Positions 1-4,752 of a stretch of 5,530 nucleotides of DNA are shown piece after piece. The notes beneath the pieces were generated by a model. It saw only the letters and a list, made by a program, of their open reading frames with translations, searched no databases and was not told the origin of the DNA. Made by a program: the position numbers and the translations under genes. The DNA comes from Acidobacteriota bacterium (GTDB lineage Bacteria > Acidobacteriota > Vicinamibacteria > Vicinamibacterales > UBA8438), in the NCBI GenBank assembly GCA_003533545.1, contig DQEK01000445.1, positions 1 to 5,530 on the forward strand. The letters are read 5' to 3'. Position 1 is the first letter of the stretch, and each line of letters starts with the position of its first letter.

Positions 1-567
1 GTGGTAGCTCGCAACGACGAGCTCGGTGAGCTTGGTTTCATCATCTATCTCAAGTCCAACGCGGTAGGGGCGCTACATGCCGCCCTGTCGGACACGGGTG
101 TCTCAGAAATTGATGGGTCTACCTTCGATGTGCTTCGGGTAGAGGGAGGAAGACCAGCATTTCCAGCCGATTTGGACGAAGAAACGATTCCGCTGGAGGC
201 CGGCATCGAAGATCGGGCTATCAGCATGACCAAGGGTTGCTACGTTGGCCAGGAAGTAATCGTGCGAATCCTCCATCGCGGGAAGGGGCGGGTTGGACGT
301 CGTTTTATCGGGTTACTTTTTGACCCCGACATGGCGGCCCCTCCCGTCGGAGCTGAGCTCACTCGTGGGGAGAAGCACGAAAAGGTGGGGGCGGTAACGA
401 GTGCTGTGTGGTCGCCATCACTTCAGCGGCCCATTGCCCTTGGTTATGTCAAGCGCGAGTTGTCAGAACCGGGAACGGAGTTTCGTGTCGTAGATGCCGA
501 CCGGCGATGGTCTGCCGTGGCCGCCGAGCGCCCATTTCTGACGTCTGCCCATTCGTCTCCCCGGTAA
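1..567 (+). CDS. ygfZ: YgfZ/CAF17-type folate-binding Fe-S maintenance protein, C-terminal part (5' truncated)
   Basis: This is the last 188 codons of a YgfZ/GcvT-like protein, a tetrahydrofolate-binding family that helps maintain or repair certain iron-sulfur enzymes in the cytoplasm. The diagnostic family motif KGCYVGQE is at residues 78-85 of the visible part, followed by the conserved R-I-x-H-R-G stretch (89-94). Upstream are the usual L-R-V-E-x-G-R-P segment (45-52) and the D-x-D-E-x-T-I-P-L-E-A-G block. Family members are normally about 300 residues or more and this motif lies in their C-terminal half, so the reading frame almost certainly enters from outside the window. The GTG at base 1 is simply the first visible codon, not a supported start. 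The stop is TAA at 565-567. The gene converges on the Nudix gene with a 16-base gap. Family assignment is secure; the exact Fe-S client cannot be inferred. Confidence 0.9.
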   Translation: MVARNDELGELGFIIYLKSNAVGALHAALSDTGVSEIDGSTFDVLRVEGGRPAFPADLDEETIPLEAGIEDRAISMTKGCYVGQEVIVRILHRGKGRVGRRFIGLLFDPDMAAPPVGAELTRGEKHEKVGAVTSAVWSPSLQRPIALGYVKRELSEPGTEFRVVDADRRWSAVAAERPFLTSAHSSPR

Positions 568-583
568 GCGCCATCCGCGCCAG

Positions 584-985
584 TTAGCGGCTGGTTAACA
601 AATTGATAAGTTCCAGATCGGCGGCCGGGAATTGCAGCGTCTTTAGTTCAGTTTTGGGGATCCAGAGCATCTGCTGTCCCAGGACAGGCGTCGGTTCGCC
701 CGTTGTCGCGCATTGGAAGAAATGCAACTCGACCGTGCGCTCCGGATAGCGGAAGCTGGTCACCAGTAACTCTACCCCCACCTCGACCGCGAGGTTTAGT
801 TCTTCTCGCATTTCGCGCTTGAGACACTGGTGTTGGCTTTCGCCGGGCTCGGCTTTTCCACCCGGAAATTCCCAGTACCCGGCGAGATGTGTGCCCGGGG
901 GCCGTCTGGTGACGAGTAGCCGGCTCGCGCGTTCAACGACAGCCGCAACGACCACGACGTGCGAGGGGTTATGTGCGTCAGTCAC
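584..985 (-). CDS. mutT: MutT-like Nudix hydrolase (probable 8-oxo-dGTP or related nucleotide pyrophosphatase)
   Basis: A 133-residue Nudix enzyme expected to hydrolyse damaged nucleoside triphosphates such as 8-oxo-dGTP to the monophosphate, sanitising the cytoplasmic nucleotide pool. The complete Nudix box spans residues 43-65: G43, E49, then R57-E58-M59-x-E61-E62, the metal-binding glutamates. N64 replaces the usual glycine near its end. The preceding W-E-F-P-G-G-K (38-44) is typical of the MutT subfamily. The C-terminal FPAAD (119-123) has Asp where E. coli MutT has the guanine-contacting Asn119, so base preference is uncertain. I chose the GTG at 985 because it overlaps the mutY stop as GTGA, implying translational coupling. 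The frame stays open to a TTG at 1030, which would add 15 residues of low-complexity, unconserved-looking sequence. No clear Shine-Dalgarno precedes either start. Co-transcription with mutY fits a joint role against oxidised guanine. Confidence 0.9.
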   Translation of the reverse strand: MTDAHNPSHVVVVAAVVERASRLLVTRRPPGTHLAGYWEFPGGKAEPGESQHQCLKREMREELNLAVEVGVELLVTSFRYPERTVELHFFQCATTGEPTPVLGQQMLWIPKTELKTLQFPAADLELINLLTSR

Positions 986-1704
986 TGGGTACGGGTCTTG
1001 AGTTCTGGTCCGGGTGGATAGGTCTGGCAAATGGCGCTCATTGGACAGACGCTACACTGAGGCTTTCTAGCCACACAGACTAGGGCGCCGAGGTCCATAA
1101 GTGCCTGATTGAAGTCAAAAACATGGCGCCGAGGAAGTACCGCAGCTGACACTTTCCAAAGGTGTTTTTGGAGCGTCGTCGAACTCCGATCACTCTGTCC
1201 GATGAAGACTCGGAACAGGACCCGCGCGACATTGGTGTCGACGATTGGCGCACGCAACCCGAAGGCGAAACTTTGAACAGCGGCGGCCGTATAGGCGCCG
1301 ATCCCGGCGAATGATCTAAGGGTCACTTCGTCGGAGGGGAGCGCGCCATCGTAACGGTCAACTACTTCCCGAGCGATGGCGTGGAGTCGCCGCGGACGAG
1401 CGTTGTAGCCGAGCGGACGCCAAGTTCGATTGACGTCGGCCGGTCGTGCCTTGGCCAGTGCCCTGAACGTTGGAAATTTTCGGACCCATTCTTCGTATTT
1501 TGGGATTACGCGGTCTACTTGGGTTTGCTGCAGCATCATCTCCGACACGAGGATGCGGTACGGGTCTCTGGTGTGCCGCCAGGGAAGGTCACGGCCGTTT
1601 CTTCCATACCAGCTCAGCAGACGACGGCGGAACCTGCGTCTGAGAGTAGGCGGCGGAAGGGTTTCCGGGTCGTCGCTGGCTGAAGATGGGGACGAGGGGG
1701 TCAC
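982..1704 (-). CDS. mutY: MutY-type adenine DNA glycosylase, short form without C-terminal domain
   Basis: A 240-residue helix-hairpin-helix base-excision glycosylase, expected to remove adenine mispaired with 8-oxoguanine or guanine. Visible landmarks in order are L-P-W-R (40-43); SEMMLQQTQV (54-63) with the putative catalytic Glu55; LGY (98-100); the hairpin FAGIGAYTAAAV (132-143); VDTNVARVL (155-163) with the catalytic Asp156; and four Fe-S ligands C210, C217, C220 and C226 in the C-x6-C-x2-C-x5-C pattern. The protein ends 14 residues after the last cysteine, whereas E. coli MutY has about 350 residues with a MutT-like 8-oxoG-reading domain. The missing domain leaves open a MIG-like G/T specificity or another mismatch preference. 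Start is GTG at 1704; the first 19 residues are Ser/Pro rich and probably disordered. No strong ribosome site is seen; a weak CATACT box lies on the minus strand at 1739-1734. The downstream Nudix gene overlaps by four bases. Confidence 0.9.
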   Translation of the reverse strand: MTPSSPSSASDDPETLPPPTLRRRFRRRLLSWYGRNGRDLPWRHTRDPYRILVSEMMLQQTQVDRVIPKYEEWVRKFPTFRALAKARPADVNRTWRPLGYNARPRRLHAIAREVVDRYDGALPSDEVTLRSFAGIGAYTAAAVQSFAFGLRAPIVDTNVARVLFRVFIGQSDRSSTTLQKHLWKVSAAVLPRRHVFDFNQALMDLGALVCVARKPQCSVCPMSAICQTYPPGPELKTRTQ

Positions 1705-1782
1705 GGTGAGCAGAGTGCGTTTTCGGGGAAGCCAGTATGAGCGGTAGCCTAACCGCGTGAGACTTCAGATGGCACGGGTCAC

Positions 1783-1788
1783 TATAAT
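1783..1788 (+). promoter_or_regulatory. Perfect TATAAT -10 box of the adenosyltransferase gene, leaderless arrangement
   Basis: TATAAT is separated from the GTG start at 1795 by only six bases (CGAACC). Transcription normally begins about seven bases after the -10 box, so the mRNA should start at or within a base or two of the GTG. No Shine-Dalgarno is present, which agrees. No good -35 match lies at 16-18 bases: the hexamer at the 17-base position is AGACTT. Inference from sequence only. Confidence 0.6.
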
Positions 1789-1794
1789 CGAACC

Positions 1795-2331
1795 GTGAAA
1801 ATTTACACGCGTACGGGCGATGGTGGTGATACCGGCCTCTTGGACGGAGGGCGGGTTTCGAAGGCGAGCCCGCGCATAGAGGCCTGCGGTGCAGTTGATG
1901 AGTTGAACGCCTGTCTCGGCTTGACGTTGAGTACGGGGGTTGACCCCGACCTATCGAAGATGCTCGGTCAGATCCAGCGGAAGCTCTTTTCTCTAGGTGC
2001 TTCACTGGCCAACCCCGCCACACCCGCAGCCGGCGATACAAAGGCCGCCCTTGATGAGACGGACCTAGGTTGTCTCGAGGAATGGATAGATCTGCTCGAG
2101 GTCGATTTGACCCCTCTCAAGAAGTTCATTCTTCCGGGAGGACATCCGGCTGCGGCCAACGTTCACTTGGCGCGCGCGGTTTGCCGTCGCGCCGAGCGGA
2201 GGATGGTGGAGCTTGGCGTAGTCCACGTCGGGGCCGTCCCGTTCGCTTATGTGAACCGACTATCGGATTTCCTCTTTGTGCTAGCCCGTGTACTGAACTC
2301 GCGAGCGGGTGTCACGGAGCTGGAGTGGTAG
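1795..2331 (+). CDS. pduO: PduO-type cob(I)alamin adenosyltransferase
   Basis: A 178-residue ATP:cob(I)alamin adenosyltransferase of the PduO/MMAB (Cob_adeno_trans) family, which transfers the adenosyl group of ATP to reduced cobalamin, yielding coenzyme B12 for enzymes such as methylmalonyl-CoA mutase or class II ribonucleotide reductase. The N-terminal ATP loop is T-R-T-G-D with T13-G14 (residues 5-14), followed by GGRVSK (18-23) and VDELN (34-38). The helix H124-L-A-R127-A-V-C-R131-R132-A-E134-R matches the human MMAB segment with Arg186, Arg190, Arg191 and Glu193, sites known from patient mutations. YVNRLSDFLF (152-161) is the second family hallmark. Length is normal for a stand-alone trimeric form. 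The GTG start begins exactly at the family N-terminus, and a TATAAT box six bases upstream predicts a leaderless message. Its 3' end overlaps a convergent gene by 20 bases. No B12 enzyme gene or riboswitch is visible nearby. Confidence 0.95.
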   Translation: MKIYTRTGDGGDTGLLDGGRVSKASPRIEACGAVDELNACLGLTLSTGVDPDLSKMLGQIQRKLFSLGASLANPATPAAGDTKAALDETDLGCLEEWIDLLEVDLTPLKKFILPGGHPAAANVHLARAVCRRAERRMVELGVVHVGAVPFAYVNRLSDFLFVLARVLNSRAGVTELEW

Positions 2332-2827
2332 TTTCGCTCACGTCCCGCCGGTCCATGTCGGCTCGCACCGAATCGAAGACTCGGCGTGCGAGTTCCTGAG
2401 AGACTCGCTCCCGAATGCTGCCACATTCCACCAGGATGTCCGTTGTGTCGGTCCGGATCAACACGTCCCAACGGTCGTGGGCGATGCCTTCGGGTCGGTC
2501 CGTGAAGGAGTCGGAATTGTCGGCATCGCCAGACGGATACCGGCGAGCCTGGTAAGACGCCAGTGGAGTGCCGTTGATCAGCACCCTGACAAGTTTGATG
2601 CGTGCCTGTGGGATCGCCGTGTCACCCCAGTAGAAATGCGTGTCGTTGGCGACGAATAGCGTGAGACCTTCACGATGAGGGACCTCGGCGAGGACCGTTC
2701 GTCCGGCCTCTTCAAGCTTCCGGCGTTCTCGTTCGCGGGTTCGTTGGTGAAACCGGAGGGTTGAGACCAAGCCGAGCGCGAACAGGAACAGACCGAGCGC
2801 GATAAGTCCGGCGATGAAGTCGCGCAC
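2312..2827 (-). CDS. Uncharacterised single-pass membrane protein
   Basis: I do not recognise this 171-residue protein. It starts with GTG at 2827 and has one hydrophobic segment at residues 4-24 (F-I-A-G-L-I-A-L-G-L-F...). A strongly charged stretch follows (25-40, rich in Arg and Glu), which by the positive-inside rule suggests the remainder faces the cytoplasm, with a short helical or coiled linker. The soluble part (about 43-160) mixes apparent beta strands (TLFVANDTHFYW, 56-67; RVLING) with a C-terminal amphipathic helix and has a single Cys; no catalytic motif is evident. The coding reality of the frame rests on its length, a plausible N-terminal anchor and a promoter-like box six bases before the start. 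It is divergent from hpnC across 108 bases and overlaps the adenosyltransferase 3' end by 20 bases. A role connected to hopanoid membranes is possible but rests on position only. Confidence 0.75.
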   Translation of the reverse strand: MRDFIAGLIALGLFLFALGLVSTLRFHQRTRERERRKLEEAGRTVLAEVPHREGLTLFVANDTHFYWGDTAIPQARIKLVRVLINGTPLASYQARRYPSGDADNSDSFTDRPEGIAHDRWDVLIRTDTTDILVECGSIRERVSQELARRVFDSVRADMDRRDVSETTTPAP

Positions 2828-2833
2828 TATTCG

Positions 2834-2839
2834 ATACTA
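2834..2839 (-). promoter_or_regulatory. TAGTAT -10-like box of the membrane-protein gene, leaderless arrangement
   Basis: On the minus strand TAGTAT is followed by six bases (CGAATA) and then the GTG start at 2827. Spacing and flanking CGAA match the adenosyltransferase start region, predicting transcription from the start codon itself. No Shine-Dalgarno is present. At 17-base spacing the minus-strand hexamer is CGGACC (2862-2857), matching only the GAC core of a -35 box. Inference from sequence. Confidence 0.5.
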
Positions 2840-2857
2840 ACAGGATATGAGTCGCCG

Positions 2858-2874
2858 GTCCGCTGCCTGCGGAC
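2858..2874. repeat. Short inverted repeat in the divergent promoter region
   Basis: GTCCGC at 2858-2863 and GCGGAC at 2869-2874 form a perfect six-base-pair dyad around the five-base centre TGCCT. It overlaps the expected -35 position of the leftward membrane-protein promoter and lies about 50-65 bases before the predicted hpnC transcription start. It could be an operator for a regulator of either gene. A six-base dyad can also arise by chance, so the call is tentative. Confidence 0.3.
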
Positions 2875-2911
2875 AAGTATTCCCCGTAGGGCTTCCTCGC
2901 GAGACTGGAGA

Positions 2912-2917
2912 TAGAAT
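2912..2917 (+). promoter_or_regulatory. Candidate -10 box for the hpnCDE operon
   Basis: TAGAAT (five of six consensus bases) lies 18 bases before the hpnC ATG, giving a predicted start near 2924 and a leader of only about 12 bases with no Shine-Dalgarno. The 17-base-spaced upstream hexamer GGGCTT does not resemble a -35 box. This is the best candidate in the 108-base intergenic region but is not decisive. Confidence 0.4.
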
Positions 2918-2935
2918 CACCGCCGTTACCTGATC

Positions 2936-3874
2936 ATGGCATCGTCAACAGAAGCGGAACTCGCTTCGGCCTACGCTTCCTGCGCGAGACTAGCGCGGGC
3001 TCACTACGAGAATTTTCCCGTTGCGAGTTGGATACTGCCCCGCCAAATGCGTCCCCACATTGCTGCGATCTACATGTTTGCTCGCATTGCTGATGATTTT
3101 GCCGATGAGGGAACGGTTGAGCCCGAAGAGCGCCTCCAGCGTTTGGACGCCTGGAGGCGCCGGCTACGACAGAGTCTCTCCAGCGCTTCAGATGGCTCGT
3201 TCCGGTCGCATGCGGTCGACTTACAATCGACAACGGCTATCAGCGCGGACCAGAAGGCTCTGTTTCTGGCCTTGGCGAACACGATCCAGACCCGATGTCT
3301 CCCGGTGACACTTTTCGAGGACCTCCTGAGTGCCTTCGAGCAGGACGTTGTGGTCCATCGTTATCAGAGTTGGGACCAGTTGCTGGACTACTGCAGTCGG
3401 TCGGCGAATCCGGTTGGTCGCTTGGTCTTGCGAGTCGCGGGCCACAACGATCCCTCGTTGGACCGCGCGTCTGACTGCCTTTGCACGGCACTGCAGCTTA
3501 CGAATTTTTGGCAGGACTTTGCACGCGATTACAGTGCGGGCCGTCTCTATTTACCTGCGGACACCAGCGACGCGGTCGGAGCCGACGAAGCTGATCTGGA
3601 TGGCGGTCGTCTGACGCCCGCTTGGCAGGAGGCACTTGCACTGGTTTCAGCGAGGACTCGAGATCTCTTCCTCGAGGGGCGCGATGTCTGCGACGGTGTT
3701 GGGGGACGCCTGTCGATGGAGTTACGGCTGACCTGGCTCGGTGGGTTACGGGTACTCGAACGTCTCGAACATAACGGTTTTGACGTGTTCGCACGGCGCC
3801 CGAAACTCGGGTGGCGTGATGGGGCGGTCATGCTCTGGAGGGCCATGACCTGGGCCGCGGCTAAAGACGGGTAA
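2936..3874 (+). CDS. hpnC: HpnC, hydroxysqualene synthase (presqualene diphosphate to hydroxysqualene)
   Basis: A 312-residue trans-isoprenyl diphosphate synthase-like enzyme of the squalene/phytoene synthase fold. In the three-enzyme route HpnC takes presqualene diphosphate made by HpnD, removes diphosphate and adds water to form hydroxysqualene. N-terminal H-Y-E-N-F-P-V-A-S (23-31) is typical of HpnC. The first Asp-rich motif is D53-D54-F-A-D57-E. EQD (135-137) and YCSRSANPVG (152-161) follow. The second motif is N190-F-W-Q-D194-x3-D198, where the Trp-Gln replaces the Ile-Arg of ordinary squalene synthases and sets HpnC apart from HpnD. The ATG at 2936 starts just before the conserved region; no Shine-Dalgarno is seen and the predicted leader is about 12 bases. 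It is the first gene of hpnC-hpnD-hpnE. The last ~30 residues look variable. A 31-base hairpin lies at codons 65-75. Confidence 0.93.
   Translation: MASSTEAELASAYASCARLARAHYENFPVASWILPRQMRPHIAAIYMFARIADDFADEGTVEPEERLQRLDAWRRRLRQSLSSASDGSFRSHAVDLQSTTAISADQKALFLALANTIQTRCLPVTLFEDLLSAFEQDVVVHRYQSWDQLLDYCSRSANPVGRLVLRVAGHNDPSLDRASDCLCTALQLTNFWQDFARDYSAGRLYLPADTSDAVGADEADLDGGRLTPAWQEALALVSARTRDLFLEGRDVCDGVGGRLSMELRLTWLGGLRVLERLEHNGFDVFARRPKLGWRDGAVMLWRAMTWAAAKDG
3130..3160 (+). repeat. Strong stem-loop inside hpnC
   Basis: The arms GCGCCTCCAG (3130-3139) and CTGGAGGCGC (3151-3160) are perfect ten-base reverse complements. The structure can be extended inward: nine outer pairs, one bulged C at 3151, then GCGT/ACGC (3139-3142 with 3147-3150) closing a TTGG tetraloop, giving thirteen pairs. 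It lies within codons of an Arg/Leu-rich helix of HpnC. There is no T-run after it, so it is not an intrinsic terminator. A function is unproven. Confidence 0.5.
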
Positions 3875-3878
3875 GGGA
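3873..3878 (+). promoter_or_regulatory. Ribosome binding site of hpnD
   Basis: AAGGGA overlaps the TAA stop of hpnC and lies ten bases before the hpnD ATG at 3889. It is slightly long spacing but the only purine-rich element in the 14-base gap, and it supports this ATG as start. It suggests coupled translation of hpnC and hpnD. Confidence 0.5.
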
Positions 3879-3888
3879 CCTTGCACGA

Positions 3889-4752
3889 ATGGCTCGAGAC
3901 ACGAACTTCTATTACTCGTTTTTGGTGCTGCCGTCAGCGAAGCGGAAGGCAATCGTTGCCGTCTGGGACTTCTGCCGCGCCGTCGACGATGCCGTGGACT
4001 GTCCGGCGGACAATCAGCTCGGCGAGCCGGCGGGCCAGGTACTGCATTTATGGCGTGAGGAACTGGCATCCTGCTACAGCGCCTTGATCCCCACGACCAG
4101 ACAAGGGAGGAACCTAAAGGCTGTTGTTGCTGAGTTCAAACTGCCCAGACGCCCATTCGATGATTTGATCGATGGGGTCGAGATGGATACCGTCGCTAGG
4201 CGATATCGGACGTTCGACGATCTTTACGAATACTGCGTCCGGGTGGCCTCGGCGGTCGGCCTCCTATGCATCGAGATCTTCGGTTACCGAGATCCACAGA
4301 CCCGGGATTACGCAATCGCGCTCGGTGTGGCGCTTCAGCTAACGAACATTATTCGCGACATTCCAACCGACTTGCAGAGAGGTCGTCTGTATCTACCTAC
4401 GGACGATCTCGAACGGTTCGGGTGTTCGGAGGAAGATTTGTGTCACGGCGCGTCGGAACGGGTGATCTCGCTGCTGCACTACGAGTGTGCTCAGGCGCGT
4501 CTGTTCTACGACAAGGCTGACGCTCTTTTGCCGTCGGTCGATCGGCGACGCATGGTTGCCGCGGAGATTATGGGCGCCATCTACTTTACGATTCTCAAAC
4601 GCATTGAGGGTCGTGACTGCGACGTTTTCTCTTCGGTTGTCAGGGTGCCCCGGTGGCGCCGCGTGGTGATCGCGGGCACAGTTTGGCTGAAGACGATGGT
4701 CGGGATCACGGGGGTGCGAGGCGGGAAGGGTGGACGGGACAGGCAGGTATGA
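3889..4752 (+). CDS. hpnD: HpnD, presqualene diphosphate synthase
   Basis: A 287-residue squalene/phytoene synthase-family enzyme that condenses two farnesyl diphosphates head to head into presqualene diphosphate, the first step of the HpnCDE squalene route. N6-F-Y-Y-S-F (6-11) near the N-terminus is typical. The first Asp-rich motif is D33-D34-A-V-D37. DGVEMD (95-100) and YCVRVASAVG (115-124) are conserved substrate-pocket segments. The second Asp-rich motif is N153-I-I-R156-D157-x3-D161, which keeps the Arg missing in HpnC, followed by GRLYLP. These motifs also occur in phytoene synthases (CrtB), so family alone is ambiguous. The position between hpnC and an hpnE-type flavoprotein decides for HpnD. 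The ATG at 3889 lies 14 bases after hpnC. The stop overlaps the hpnE start as ATGA. The C-terminal tail ends in a basic Gly/Arg-rich stretch. Confidence 0.93.
   Translation: MARDTNFYYSFLVLPSAKRKAIVAVWDFCRAVDDAVDCPADNQLGEPAGQVLHLWREELASCYSALIPTTRQGRNLKAVVAEFKLPRRPFDDLIDGVEMDTVARRYRTFDDLYEYCVRVASAVGLLCIEIFGYRDPQTRDYAIALGVALQLTNIIRDIPTDLQRGRLYLPTDDLERFGCSEEDLCHGASERVISLLHYECAQARLFYDKADALLPSVDRRRMVAAEIMGAIYFTILKRIEGRDCDVFSSVVRVPRWRRVVIAGTVWLKTMVGITGVRGGKGGRDRQV
4741..4747 (+). promoter_or_regulatory. Ribosome binding site of hpnE
   Basis: AGGCAGG, at the 3' end of hpnD, directly precedes the hpnE ATG at 4749. The nearer AGG is too close for ideal spacing, but the first AGG (4741-4743) is five bases away. 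Together with the ATGA stop-start overlap it indicates that hpnE is translated by coupling to hpnD. Confidence 0.4.

Noticed and set aside
568..583. Bidirectional terminator between the convergent ygfZ and Nudix genes
   Set aside because: Only four-base complementary pieces (such as CCAG with CTGG) occur around the 16-base gap and no T-run follows, so no terminator can be supported.
982..1030. Possible programmed frameshift fusing MutY to the Nudix frame, which stays open back to a TTG at 1030
   Set aside because: No X-XXY-YYZ slippery heptamer or other stimulatory signal is visible in the 49-base overlap, and the GTGA coupling at 985-982 explains the arrangement more simply.
1741..1756. Five-base inverted repeat GCGGT/ACCGC in the mutY-adenosyltransferase intergenic region
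   Set aside because: The stem is too short to distinguish from chance in G+C-rich DNA, and it does not sit on a clear promoter element.
1705..1794. Cobalamin riboswitch upstream of the adenosyltransferase
   Set aside because: The predicted transcript starts at the GTG, the region is only 90 bases, and no B12-box-like sequence is seen.
1589..2041. 150-codon open frame on the minus strand across the mutY and adenosyltransferase starts
   Set aside because: It lies over two well-recognised genes, shows no family motif and has a Ser/Arg/Pro/His-rich composition typical of an out-of-frame shadow.
2074..2102. Pair of CTCGAG palindromes in the adenosyltransferase gene
   Set aside because: They fall in Leu-Glu codons, are self-complementary by base choice, and similar ones occur elsewhere in coding sequence here.
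3754..3770. Tandem CTCGAAC repeat late in hpnC
   Set aside because: It encodes two Leu-Glu pairs in an ordinary helix; two copies of seven bases are explained by codon reuse.
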